Virus record (IMG/VR): IMGVR_UViG_3300001533_002457 | Coordinates: 1 to 50,509 of that record | Source of the DNA: a virus | Direction: 5' to 3' (one strand) | Length of the DNA: 50,509 nucleotides | In this document: positions 30,501-35,875 of the stretch, piece by piece | Numbering within the stretch: the first letter of the stretch is position 1 | How the letters are laid out: each line of letters begins with the position of its first letter | The notes under the pieces: model-generated | Databases searched by the model: none | What the model was told of the DNA's origin: nothing | What the model saw: only the letters and a program-made list of their open reading frames with translations | Program-made: the position numbers and the translations under genes

Positions 30501-30660
30501 ACTTATCGATATTATTAATTATATCATAAGTACCACCCTGGTATTCTTGAGAAACATAATACTGCTCCAAAAATTCTACCAGAAGAGGAAAGTCTTCCCT
30601 TACATATCTAGGAAGTTGACTTGATACGATTTCCTGAAACTTAACTCTATCTACTGTCAT
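18556..30660 (-). CDS. Giant baseplate-associated protein with YHYH domain (gp7 slot)
   Basis: The product is 4034 residues, about a quarter of the window. The N-terminus (SQLPRYVREDFPLLVEFLEQYYVSQE) is helical and is followed by a module around 70-150 (GIIKINDEIIYYKSK). From about 650 to 1250 and again from about 3200 to 4000 there are many GGxGY-type repeats (DTGLGYYSKPSIKIS, VDGGVGYGSS, NGGSGYSNLTNPTI). A YHYH domain lies near 1285-1400 (GWAYDGNPIYGPYG, then PNGVYAYFCTIDDD). It is encoded directly after gp6 and before gp8, the position of T4 gp7 (1032 residues), so it is probably a wedge scaffold or long radial structure. No break is seen in the frame. Confidence 0.85.
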   Translation of the reverse strand: MTVDRVKFQEIVSSQLPRYVREDFPLLVEFLEQYYVSQEYQGGTYDIINNIDKYVKVDELFNLKNSTTLSSDVSFVDTTIHVSSTEGFNDRDGIIKINDEIIYYKSKNSTSFLECYRGFSGITNYITPGSPDELTFSSSEVDSHVSGTVVYNLNILFLQEFFKKLKKQIVPGFSERSLFSDLNQKNFIFNSNSFYTSKGTEQSYEILFRALYGEDVELIRPSQYLLTPSNADYKVTKDFIVEELQGDPKQLKNLTIFQKLTGARGSVTDVEVIPYDNYQYYKISIDSGYSRDVNVSGSIYGEFKPNPQTKILNDVSVGSTIIDVDSTIGFPPFGNLVTKDVDENEVGIAYSGKTLTQFFNVSGNLSTIKKKTNISLDSYSYAYVGIDTTNQIRVRFTASLKEFETYDNNYYYKKGDTIQLKSLGYEAKGKKSNNWSLNVKTRWNVKTLTVLDSNIFSYRLEFYNSHFLQEGYKVLLENVEGSFSYIGTVIRVPTSTEVIVNFSQSVNSNQEYYIVNQTLKGNSSKYPYLQYYIANVENTFAKFNSDVMIASNSIPYYYNSQTNPYDKTVVFSGSYTSTDELILPINSTTLKDHGFYTGDSVNLQINGEGFEDITSGAYFVTRVDERKIKLSRSYVDLSRGTYLIFNGSVTDAVITYLDFYRKDIEPQGIYRQILQPINDDKDHVTNSGHIGIFVNGVELLNYKSQNSVYYGDIIDFTITSSGENYDVINPPVLNINDMQGSGAEGVCNVLGELKRLEVIDTGLGYYSKPSIKISGGNGSGAKAEPRLTSIKYSLPFLANGQLDQVNLTDNIISFSDDHKLLDGERVIYEPRLNTVVGGLTTEAQYFIQIAGEKEIKLHNTESDALAGINTVNLTSYGNGTQYIVAAELKQIVSSVVVTDPGQGYENKRKTIPQAGINTALNQVNIKNHGYQSKEIVKYTEGQTPVPGLSETKDYYVIKVDDDNFSISEVGVGTIPRDYYYDNGIIINFSDGGNGSFNYPPITVEVEGPSATYDKFFVEDFQELYIIESPINENIITPVQILAWTDTEAQINSPGNQNEYYVLVSLDTNWLISDEPFIGNIRQYKAVLQPIFRGGIQSIDLVDGGVGYGSSEIIGFRRQPDLVFSSGSGAKITPIINNGQISDIIINSSGSGYNCPPDLEIISDTGNFASLTPIVVNGRLTEVKIIKGGAGYVSGKTNINVISAGQGVRTNINVRGWNVNLFERNFSNFLEDDGIIQENISNESLQYSHLYLPRLLRESLYSIEGFEEDNIKYGIFDLTLDESGIEQTNRYHSPIVGWAYDGNPIYGPYGFSNIDGTGFIKRMESGYKLKETFSNRPSYDIFPNGFFTDDYEFTGAGDLDIHNGRFCVTPDYPNGVYAYFCTIDDDIDSGGPFDKLRRPSFPYVIGDSFKSRPIDFNFKSSSNQSDYDIESEGWLRNTNNYYTNGGNSGYDYIFNSNTQRNQSIDITATTQGTVDSIQILDPGSNYRVNDRVIFDETGTDGRNADWKVSKVNGKEVTSVSLATTVFNDVTFVSDRSTNGFIGYSSIPHDFLPNDIIYVNGLSNNFKNFEAAYSVGINSNRWTLSLGVNPTTTTGIVTYFYVNGSLDESFIRENDVLQLPNERVKVLNIDRVSNRIRVLRNQDNTIGSSHSSGTLVQEDPRKLSFTSGSITTSRILPNNREFYFNPAEQIGLGTASGTGLGTTITFSNPGVGITQIIIEPQHIYIPNHNLTLNTPLTYKVNGGQSINVWSGIQSSPIFPINDNSDIFAVPLSKDFIGIATNKVGLSSEGVYVGINTTAGILYFQSVGVGDTHSFTTNIPGTLTGRVSKNVVTVSTAETHGLSPNDIVYFDLNPLETIEISVIYNDYNRRIVFDPDVITSSGINSISHTIQVPSNKYELGDKVLYTSDYSGDVLISNQMYYVVPFLDDKIKLVQYPSEISKNSPNFVRVGLADTGTIARINPQIKVQKNNNLKFNLSDSSLGFINSLNEFSAFEMKIYTDRQFKNEFNIAEGSSVFEVSRSGRIGIDTTAYLNIKISDNIPKNLYYKFVPDNLDIIPAIKEEIVQDTTVYQHSQINVTPNKFDGTHRVSKVTSKTFDFNIPFNKDSTNLYDKTNSNISYQTSSRSAFGGIGDLTYVNKGIGYKSLPGFSSVRSSSGTGALLEPSSTTIGKILNYKFNNIGYGYPSDLTLSGVGNLPEILKIDPLATFESIGISSAGVNYFVAPDLVVVDGLTNKQITDVDIKYELGDNQVTILKNTISINNDPPNIIPINNPNGFSISLVTYSTTSNLVRLYLNKQFSDPEDFPFGVGGKIIVENISIGLNTTGTGYNSEDYEYTLFDITAVDSQLGGSGAYVEYDLSDYLEVGDYPGNIQTVTGAYVTPENYFPIFDVKLTVKDFFEGERVSNGEATGIVERWDPVSKYLFISSKKEFNVGTTIISESSNVKSNIKSKINFESTIRTGAGATFVSGWQSISGFLNNNLQVIPNNEYYQKFSYSLKSRVDYDTWNDPVSTLNHTAGFEKFADLIIENEVVGISTALDIDLETVVDLIGEISINCFPDFDNGSENIFYINNNKVVSDEIVFQNRILTDYFESKGNRVLEIDNIDSQFNSNPRSTRFSFVGDYDLKYTFNKILTLVQDSELRDRKQFSIVSVLQDNNQAYTNQYATIDTIRPLGYFDVGFGTSNWSLSWYPREFEYNNYDVSQFSFSILDNISGIGTLDLGDVVNVSTAHTNVSVATTTNIVSISSTYRAAKLLIQFEDENNNYYANELNIVHNDTDVTVLQYGDITNNTSLSGLAGFGTYSSYLDSGQLKVDFIPTVGTAVTANINIVAISTSGFSGVSTSNMLVTDLSSYTKSITASGTPVPNVIASYTNPFTSEYLIICVEDVTNNEFELFEMVTLDNVFEENLVEYAKVNTGSIGLGTVGLTSTSSEINITYTPIAGIDVEVRAFGVSLKNFDNTVGISSIDLNNNILLSRRGNYTGTEFDKRTSFDLKHNEKLIFERIFEGNNGSVVNLSSNTILLPDHYFVTGEKVVYSYENSNIDSTNAIGIATTTVSGVSTDKLPTELYVIKYSESLIGLAKSATDALLTNPIDLDFESLGIGTFHKITSTNQNARALIAIDNMIQAPITEVNIETELSSNIVFDPTFTVTSITSFKSNDLIKIDDEIMLIQNIGVGATNNFKVLRAQMGSEVDSHGIGSTVKRLGGNYNIVDSTIYFASAPYGLTPIGTTTGSPDERDWIGITTSSTFQGRTFMRSGIKDSSEHTYQDNYTFDNIQSQFNGVDNEFTLTSEGNNVVGFATNQAIILNSNILQEPQGAQATTGDITLFESAGISSIRYLGESTSSLDDPNRATVPRGGTIVSVASTQGFGYQPTVSAGASVFVSVAGTITSISIGNSGSGYRSAVQPIVNVGIVTSTVGLGTVEFIGTAAVQNGHIVSIALTNYSSNLDYNNPPVVVIDAPLPYSNIPLVYSSESTVGQGTGGRVDITVGQGSSIINFELNTPAGYSYGEGEILTVAIGGTSGIPTDTSKSFREFQLTVDEIYLDTFNGWTVGELDVFDKLDDQFDGEKTKFTLKIVNEIASIITSPGSLIDLEMGLLVFINDILQIPGLSYKFNGGSVIEFTEPPKLGDSSKIIFYRGTPEVDVVFNDILETVKIGDSLQLKNNASAGQNISFLEDPRVVTGITTLDTVKTFTYSGPGIKTDENLARPIEWCKQLNDIVIDGSFITKDRVEYEPSIYPAAYLIANIGVNSTNAYFDSIRPLFDSENETTLLDYQFDVTLTDQSEIVGASVTSTVGSGGSISSITVLNGGSGYSNLTNPTISIAYPGTDNSGRATATATVSGDEVVSISIGNTGIGYTVSPQILVETPSIRREQVAVSSYFGDQGYIVGYAQSSSSLATLEVYIPENSFLRDSIIAGTAITMSQLSNDDWFVVNNSNIGLSTSNFDGIYQVQKSYGISTDLSSIGVGVTMVVRLEINTSIGTTDNTFRNERIYGEYSWGKVIFSNRELSEAKEFIANSYSGLSTSPILTRTRPLRYNNYTD

Positions 30661-30686
30661 TTTTGTTTTCTAACTTAATAGGAAAA

Positions 30687-32717
30687 TTATAATGTTGAGT
30701 TTGATACATTGGCACTATTACCATTAACAGTAGTAGTGGTCAACAATTGATCATTTGAAGAGGTGGTTATGATAGGATTTCCTCTTACAAGATTATTTGT
30801 AGTGTAACTTGACGAAACAAGATAGTTACTTCCTGATATGTCATTCCCTGAAGAAATATTATCAAGAATTACATCAACTGTTGTATTATTTACATCCAAT
30901 TGAAGATAAAGATCTTGAAGACCTATGACATCATTTGAATATGGTGTTACAGAAATTTCAATCAGAGGAGTGTTTCTATTCACAACTGTTGAAATAATGT
31001 TAATTGGATTTAATCTTAATTCACCTTTAATGTAATCAATACTACCAATATTTCTCTTAACAATCACTGGTTCAGAAGAACTTTTTAATTTAAACAAAAA
31101 GAGTGTTCCCGTATCTAAATTTCCTGTAGGTTGATCACCAATATAAACTGTTCCACTAATTCCACTTACTCTGAATCCAGAGGATTTAACATTATAACTA
31201 ATTAATGTACCATCAACTACTGAGTTGTAACCAGGATTTTTTATGTGAAATCTATTACCAAAACAAATTTCATACTCTGCGAAAGTATTTAATTTTACTT
31301 CAATATCTCTTCTCATATCAATATTTGTAATATTGGAAGTCACTGATTCATGACTATCATCAACTACTTTTTGAAATTTTGAATATTTAAATCTGGCACC
31401 AAATTTATTTAACTCAGTAGAATCAGAGTATCTTTGAATATTGGTAATAACCTGGTCTCTAACAAATGAAGAAGAAGGAGCTAAATTGTTGTTATAATAT
31501 GCCTTTACAGATGCTTCAATATAAAGATATTTTAGATCAATAATTTCTGAAATAATGCCTGCAACAGAATATTTTCTCAAACTTTGTTGTAAATTCTGTT
31601 TTATATCACTTGATAAGAATATACCATTATATGGTTTGATACTAATAAAAACCTTACCATATTGTGGAGGACTCAGTTCTTCTCCACCGAATACAGAAAC
31701 AGACTCTGCTTCTGGATACAATGAAGGAATGATTGCTTCATAATCTGAAGAGGTTACTGCTCTATTTTGTGATGCATAGATACGTGGAGCATATTTCTTA
31801 ACTGACTCTACAGATTCAATCTCTTTACCGCCACCAGAAGGTTGATCGGTAGTAATTACAGACACACCAGATGTAACTACTGAACCATTATTATCTACAA
31901 GTGAACCGATGAATGAAAAATTAGAAATATTATTTGCTAGACTTCCATTTGATGTAATATAACTTGCTTCAATATAGTTTTGATTCTCAAGTGCTACACC
32001 AAAAGTCCCATCACCAAATAATAATTCATATCGTTCATTTTCAATTTCTTGAATAAAATACAATCTTGTTGATGCATCAACAGAAAATAAACTATCAAAT
32101 AATTCAAACTTTCTTTGTAAAGTTGATTGTTGATTATCTTTTACAACTACAGATATCTTATCTGTATCAATTCCAGAATTTGGTAAAATAAATCTTTGAT
32201 TTGGGTATGCTGTATTAACTGTAAATGTCTGTGTAATGTAAGTTCCCTCATTTACTTCAATACCATTGAAGTTTGCAAATCCATTTGAATCAACAGGAAC
32301 GGTAATATCATTTAAAATTGAAAATATAAAATTCTGAGTTCTTCTGACACCAGTAGATCTGGATGTTAATACAGCTCCGGCTTTGAGTGTTAATGTTAAT
32401 GCTCTTGTATTTGAAACATCAACAGAAAATGATACTGTTGCAGTAGAAGACTTTCTTGATCTTGGAACATAACCAATATTTCTTGCAAGAGAAACTATGT
32501 TCTCTCTTAATGTAGCACTATCAATAAACACCTCATTTGATACCATATTGGCATTATATGAAGTGATATATGTATTATATGCTAGTGTATCAATGATTGT
32601 AGATAAATTCGATCCTTCAAAATCATAATCAGTGAAATTTGAATTTGCACGAAGATAATCCTTTATGGATGTCTTTATCTGATCAAAGTTTAAGTTGCTA
32701 AAATTAACTAAAGGCAT
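30687..32717 (-). CDS. 6: Baseplate wedge protein gp6
   Basis: The product is 676 residues (T4 gp6 is 660). The N-terminal block NFDQIKTSIKDYLRANSNFTDYDFEGSNLS..LAYNTYITSYNANMV matches T4 gp6 (LNGQNEFLDYDFEGSRLN, LAYNTLYIQ). It continues with ENIVSLARNIGYVPRSRKS and a C-terminal beta-rich region. Gp6 forms the inner wedge ring that clamps gp25 and gp53 (homolog of phage P2 gpJ). The start codon follows the gp25 stop with no gap, indicating translational coupling. Confidence 0.95.
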   Translation of the reverse strand: MPLVNFSNLNFDQIKTSIKDYLRANSNFTDYDFEGSNLSTIIDTLAYNTYITSYNANMVSNEVFIDSATLRENIVSLARNIGYVPRSRKSSTATVSFSVDVSNTRALTLTLKAGAVLTSRSTGVRRTQNFIFSILNDITVPVDSNGFANFNGIEVNEGTYITQTFTVNTAYPNQRFILPNSGIDTDKISVVVKDNQQSTLQRKFELFDSLFSVDASTRLYFIQEIENERYELLFGDGTFGVALENQNYIEASYITSNGSLANNISNFSFIGSLVDNNGSVVTSGVSVITTDQPSGGGKEIESVESVKKYAPRIYASQNRAVTSSDYEAIIPSLYPEAESVSVFGGEELSPPQYGKVFISIKPYNGIFLSSDIKQNLQQSLRKYSVAGIISEIIDLKYLYIEASVKAYYNNNLAPSSSFVRDQVITNIQRYSDSTELNKFGARFKYSKFQKVVDDSHESVTSNITNIDMRRDIEVKLNTFAEYEICFGNRFHIKNPGYNSVVDGTLISYNVKSSGFRVSGISGTVYIGDQPTGNLDTGTLFLFKLKSSSEPVIVKRNIGSIDYIKGELRLNPINIISTVVNRNTPLIEISVTPYSNDVIGLQDLYLQLDVNNTTVDVILDNISSGNDISGSNYLVSSSYTTNNLVRGNPIITTSSNDQLLTTTTVNGNSANVSNSTL

Positions 32718-33119
32718 TTACCTAGTGGGTTGTAATGCAAAGGTTAATTGTTGAGTGGGTGCATCGATACCAATGATTCTGTAATTAATTAAACAATCAA
32801 ATGCATTATCATCAAAATTTGCCTTTACCTTGACACTGATTAATGATACTCTTGGTTCAAATGCATTAATACTATTTTGAATTTCAGTCTTAATTGCATT
32901 TGCTGTCAATTGAGACATGTTTTCAAAGAGTAGATTTGTCACATTTGATCCAAAGTTAGGTTCAAATGGTTTTTCACCTGGTATCGTGAATATAATATTA
33001 CGAATTGATCTAGCGATAGCGTTCTCATTTCTCAATACAATTAAATCGGAATTTAATGGATTGATTTTAAATGAAGCACTAACGTCTTTGAACCCTTTAC
33101 TGATTCTTTGGACAGGCAA
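32718..33119 (-). CDS. 25: Baseplate wedge protein gp25
   Basis: The product is 133 residues (T4 gp25 is 132). IRNIIFTIPGEKPFEPNFG, LLFENMSQLTANAIKTEI and NAFEPRVSLISV match the gp25 family blocks. Gp25 sits at the sheath-baseplate junction and nucleates sheath assembly with gp6 and gp53. The start is a TTG at 33119 (PVQRISKGFKD follows, as in relatives); no ATG is available upstream in frame before a stop, and the Shine-Dalgarno sequence is weak (AAGG about 20 bases upstream). Confidence 0.93.
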   Translation of the reverse strand: MPVQRISKGFKDVSASFKINPLNSDLIVLRNENAIARSIRNIIFTIPGEKPFEPNFGSNVTNLLFENMSQLTANAIKTEIQNSINAFEPRVSLISVKVKANFDDNAFDCLINYRIIGIDAPTQQLTFALQPTR

Positions 33120-33141
33120 TTTTTTACTACAACAATTCTAC

Positions 33142-33150
33142 CTTATTTAG
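33142..33150 (-). promoter_or_regulatory. Late-type promoter box (CTAAATAAG) before gp25
   Basis: CTAAATAAG on the minus strand in the 46-base gap before gp25, 23 bases from its TTG start. Same motif class as the boxes ahead of the other late genes. Confidence 0.52.
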
Positions 33151-33165
33151 ACACTCAATCGAAAT

Positions 33166-33315
33166 TTAATTAATAATAATCTCTCTTAAGATAAATTGAT
33201 TCAAAGATTCTTTTTTCTCATCATCAAGTTCAAAAAAACCATCCTCATTTAGTTTTTTATCACTCTTTGGTGTAATCTTGTCGTGTTTAATTTCTCTGAG
33301 AAATTCTTTATCCAT
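33166..33315 (-). CDS. Small acidic-basic protein of 49 residues, unknown
   Basis: An ATG at 33315 opens a 49-codon frame ending TAA at 33166. It overlaps the stop of the upstream gene by eight bases, which suggests translational coupling. The peptide is highly charged (KEFLREIKHDKITPKSDKK, then ELDDEKKE) and ends in a hydrophobic ILREIIIN. It fills the gap before gp25 exactly. No family recognised. Confidence 0.6.
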   Translation of the reverse strand: MDKEFLREIKHDKITPKSDKKLNEDGFFELDDEKKESLNQFILREIIIN

Positions 33316-33904
33316 TGATAATAAATCCTTTTCTTTTATAATCCTTCTCTTCTATGTAGTTTTCTTTTGGAGTTTCTTCATCATCCCATATTGGTATGAT
33401 TGATTCATTATTAAATCTAAAATCTGGATTTCTTCTAAAGTGAACTTCAATTAATTTTTGATCTATAAATTCACAATTAATCCAATCGTATTTTTCTTCT
33501 AATTCTTTTAAGATATCTGGAAATAAAATAGGAGTATTTACCTTCTCCCATCTTGACCATTTATATAGAGGTTCTAAAGAGTCTCTCAGTCCTTTTACAA
33601 TAAGTTCTGGAGTGCCTTGATAATAATCAATAGAGAGATGTTCACCTTGAAAGATTTCGCACCAGAATTCACTTGGATGTAAATGTTCTGTAGAGTTTTT
33701 CAGATATTCAATTCTAGAGAAACGGCCCATTCCCATAAGATTCATACAAGGACGAATAATATAAAAGTCAGGTCGAGGAACTTCTAGTCCTGCTGGACCA
33801 CAAGTATAACCTAAGACCTGACTTAATTGTAATTTATTATAAACCCACAAATCTTCAGTATGAATTGAAGACCATTCATCAAAGACTGTGAGTTTGTAGG
33901 ACAT
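33308..33904 (-). CDS. Conserved hypothetical protein upstream of gp25
   Basis: The product is 198 residues with many aromatic residues (TEDLWVYNKLQLSQVLGYTCG, FYIIRPCMNLMGMGRFSRIEYL, HPSEFWCEIFQGEHLSIDYYQG) and an acidic lysine-rich C-terminus. It is not gp53, as none of the T4 gp53 blocks are present. From memory, cyanophages often carry a protein of this type near the baseplate genes, but I assign no function. Its ATG follows the stop of the upstream small basic protein without a gap. Confidence 0.75.
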   Translation of the reverse strand: MSYKLTVFDEWSSIHTEDLWVYNKLQLSQVLGYTCGPAGLEVPRPDFYIIRPCMNLMGMGRFSRIEYLKNSTEHLHPSEFWCEIFQGEHLSIDYYQGTPELIVKGLRDSLEPLYKWSRWEKVNTPILFPDILKELEEKYDWINCEFIDQKLIEVHFRRNPDFRFNNESIIPIWDDEETPKENYIEEKDYKRKGFIING

Positions 33905-34051
33905 TTAACGACCTTGACCTCGATAAGGGTTTCTTGCTTTATTTCTGCTCGTTGCAGAATATTTTGTATGTTTCCCTGAACCCTGTCGAGTGGATTTGGG
34001 ATGTGATTCAATGAGATCTGAACCATTCAGTGATTTTTTAAATTTCGCAAT
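33905..34051 (-). CDS. Small basic protein, probable ATT start
   Basis: The frame from 34051 to 33905 gives 48 residues rich in Lys, Arg, Ser and Gly (AKFKKSLNGSDLIESHPKST, ending NPYRGQGR). There is no ATG, GTG or CTG near the expected start. An ATT at 34051 lies nine bases after an AGGAGA Shine-Dalgarno and overlaps by one base the stop of the upstream gene. A TTG at 34087 could also open the frame but would overlap the upstream gene by 37 bases. The basic composition suggests nucleic-acid or virion association, which is inferred. Confidence 0.6.
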   Translation of the reverse strand: MAKFKKSLNGSDLIESHPKSTRQGSGKHTKYSATSRNKARNPYRGQGR

Positions 34052-34338
34052 TACACATACTCTCCTTTTGTACCAATAGATTGCCAAACAACATAAGAAC
34101 TTCCAAGTATACCAAAAACACCAAGAAGTTTTAAATGTTTATGATTTGTTGTGATGAGACCAAAACTTAAAAGACCTGTACATAATCCAAAACCAATTCG
34201 TTTCCAATGATGAGTCCAACGAATGAGATGAACATTTCGACTTCCACAACTTGGACATTTCAATGATCGATTTTTACCTCTTGGATGCCATGTATAATCA
34301 CATTGATCACAAGTGTTAATTGGTCGAAACGTTTCCAT
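34051..34338 (-). CDS. Zinc-ribbon membrane protein, unknown
   Basis: The product is 95 residues from the ATG at 34338 (METFRPINT). Residues 8-33 are a zinc ribbon with two CxxC pairs (CDQCDYTW and CPSCGSRN). Two hydrophobic segments follow (IGFGLCTGLLSFGLITT and LLGVFGILGSSYVVW), so it is probably membrane bound with the ribbon in the cytoplasm. A longer frame exists but would start upstream of the predicted transcription start near 34354. It is the first gene behind the promoter built into the glycosyltransferase terminator. Confidence 0.72.
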   Translation of the reverse strand: METFRPINTCDQCDYTWHPRGKNRSLKCPSCGSRNVHLIRWTHHWKRIGFGLCTGLLSFGLITTNHKHLKLLGVFGILGSSYVVWQSIGTKGEYV

Positions 34339-34360
34339 GATGTGTTGTTTGAACCTTGAT

Positions 34361-34389
34361 AGTATAGACAATAAAAAAGAGGGTGTCAA
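34361..34389 (-). promoter_or_regulatory. Consensus sigma70 promoter within a terminator
   Basis: On the minus strand TTGACA (34389-34384), a 17-base spacer and TATACT (34366-34361) form a near-perfect host-type promoter. The -35 lies in the terminator loop and descending arm and the T-run lies in the spacer. A start is expected near 34354, ahead of the zinc-ribbon gene. Confidence 0.8.
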
Positions 34390-34400
34390 CCCCCTCTTTT
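34374..34400 (-). terminator. Intrinsic terminator after the glycosyltransferase gene
   Basis: On the minus strand AAAAGAGGGG pairs with CCCTCTTTTTT around a short GTTGACA-containing loop, and the descending arm runs into a T-tract. It begins eight bases after the glycosyltransferase stop codon. Confidence 0.82.
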
Positions 34401-34407
34401 GAAAAAA

Positions 34408-35190
34408 TCAAATGACTCGTGTCTTTTCATGACCTACACGAATTCGTGGATCACACCAAATTTCATATCCTGCTTCAATAGCATCTAAACAGAATGATAC
34501 ATCTTCACCACACATATCTTGTACTGCACCAGATTCAAAAACTTGCATCTTTGGTGCAAACCATGGATATTTCATTTTCTCATTTTCAAAGACTCCATTC
34601 TGAATCATGACCCATCCAAATCCTGTATAATCTACAGTAAATGGTTTCTTTCGTTTTGAAATACCATCTACCATTTCATGATTCATCACTCCACCATTAT
34701 TACGAAAATCATCTTCTTCTAACCAATGTGCAACAGATGTTGTTCGACCATCTTCTGTACTATACCATCCAGCAACAATTGGTTTCTCTTCTCCATCTTT
34801 ATTTAAAGCAAGATCACAAAGTTGCCAGAACTTTTCAGTATTAAACACAATATCACTATCAATCCATAATTGATAATCATATTCCAATTTTCCATCCCAT
34901 GGAAGTTGATCAGGTCCACGAAGTACATTTGCACCTAAACACTTACAACGTGCAAAATTTACCATGGATGAATAATCTTGACTGATCTGAATACTCATCT
35001 GATTTTGTACCAGATCAAAACATAATTGAACGAAATTTTTCATGAATGTATAGGAACATCCTCGTCCTGGTAGACAAAAAACAATTGCCTTACCACGCAT
35101 TCTTTCCTTAATAGTTCCATAGTCCCATTCTGCATCACTCCCCTTTTTTGCTTTCGGTGGTGCAGCTTTGACTGTAAATCCTTTAGCCAT
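34408..35190 (-). CDS. GT-A fold glycosyltransferase-like protein
   Basis: The product is 260 residues. After a basic N-terminal tail it shows a nucleotide-sugar transferase pattern: AIVFCLPGRGCSYTF near 35-49, LWIDSDIVFN with the DxD metal-binding motif at 111-113, VAGWYS near 140, and GEDVSFCLDAIEAGYEIWCDPR near the C-terminus, typical of the acceptor and catalytic-base region. It may glycosylate a virion protein, DNA or a host surface molecule; the substrate cannot be told from sequence. It is followed by the terminator-promoter element and preceded by a membrane protein gene ten bases away. Confidence 0.78.
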   Translation of the reverse strand: MAKGFTVKAAPPKAKKGSDAEWDYGTIKERMRGKAIVFCLPGRGCSYTFMKNFVQLCFDLVQNQMSIQISQDYSSMVNFARCKCLGANVLRGPDQLPWDGKLEYDYQLWIDSDIVFNTEKFWQLCDLALNKDGEEKPIVAGWYSTEDGRTTSVAHWLEEDDFRNNGGVMNHEMVDGISKRKKPFTVDYTGFGWVMIQNGVFENEKMKYPWFAPKMQVFESGAVQDMCGEDVSFCLDAIEAGYEIWCDPRIRVGHEKTRVI

Positions 35191-35199
35191 AAGTTAAAT

Positions 35200-35400
35200 T
35201 CACTCCATGTCAGTTTTCATTATACCTTGATATTTATCCCCTGTCAATTCATTTGATGTCTCTGATGTCATATACATCAATCCTATCCAACTCACAAATA
35301 TTAAGACAAAAATTGTTCTAAAAAATATTATTGGATATCGAATTAACCACCCAGCAAAAACAACTTTCCAAAAATTCCAATACGGCTTCTCACGACGCAT
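35200..35400 (-). CDS. Small membrane protein, unknown
   Basis: The product is 66 residues, with a basic N-terminus (RREKPYWNFWK), one or two hydrophobic helices (VVFAGWLIRYPIIFFRTIFVLIF continuing to WIGLMYM, given as approximate span 12-45) and a polar tail. It is tightly linked to the glycosyltransferase gene, so it could anchor or serve the same modification pathway. That link is inferred from proximity only. Confidence 0.65.
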   Translation of the reverse strand: MRREKPYWNFWKVVFAGWLIRYPIIFFRTIFVLIFVSWIGLMYMTSETSNELTGDKYQGIMKTDME

Positions 35401-35403
35401 TCT

Positions 35404-35613
35404 TTAATAACTCCGTTCTTCCTTCAAATCCTCAAACCTTTTCTCTAACATCTCATAACTTAAATCCTCTGATGTATAATCTGTCTTCATTAATCCTACC
35501 AGATTATTTAAAATCTCCCAATGACTCTTAAACATCTCCTCATTTAAATTATGTAAAACACATTCATCCTTCAGATATATGTGGTAAATTTTTTCTACGG
35601 AATTTTTTTTCAT
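35404..35613 (-). CDS. Conserved small acidic protein, unknown
   Basis: The product is 69 residues (KIYHIYLKDECVLHNLNEEM at the start, then helical YEMLEKRFEDLKEER). From memory, short proteins with an IYLKD..LHNL N-terminus recur in T4-like cyanophages without assigned function. It is the first gene after the long leader that begins at the 35876-35904 promoter. The Shine-Dalgarno is poor (AAGAAG next to the ATG). Confidence 0.68.
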   Translation of the reverse strand: MKKNSVEKIYHIYLKDECVLHNLNEEMFKSHWEILNNLVGLMKTDYTSEDLSYEMLEKRFEDLKEERSY

Positions 35614-35875
35614 CTTCTTATTTTCATATGCCGGTTTATATATCCCTCTGACTCTCAGAAAATTTTTTTTTCTCTTTTTATTTCTCTCTCGGGAATATAC
35701 TTTTGTAGGTTAGGGACTTATGCGTTTTTTATAAGGGGGGGCTCTATGCGGCGTTATAATAACACCCCGCATTTCATAATAACTGTCAAATAAGGGCCTT
35801 ATATACGACCCTTATCTGTTATATAGTGGCTGATATAATACTGTTATATAGTGGCTATATATTGAAGACTCTATG
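35614..35875 (-). other. Long structured leader, no gene seen
   Basis: About 260 bases between the promoter at 35876-35904 and the first ATG at 35613 hold no convincing gene. They contain two copies of CTGTTATATAGTGGCT (35816-35831 and 35841-35856, plus-strand reading), a hairpin at 35790-35815 (ATAAGGG with CCCTTAT), a GC-capped hairpin at 35748-35770 and a run of seven G at 35735-35741. A regulatory RNA leader is possible. Confidence 0.5.
35790..35815 (-). terminator. Hairpin in the leader, possible attenuator
   Basis: On the minus strand ATAAGGG and CCCTTAT form a 7-bp stem around a 12-base loop, followed by only three clustered T. It sits about 55-80 bases after the predicted transcription start, so attenuation rather than full termination is plausible. 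Confidence 0.4.

Noticed and set aside
33308-33904. gp53 (baseplate wedge) assignment
   Set aside because: Position next to gp25 and length are suggestive, but none of the T4 gp53 sequence blocks are present.
33823-34026. 67-codon minus-strand frame
   Set aside because: It overlaps the 198-residue gene and the basic-protein gene in another frame and has no ribosome-binding site.
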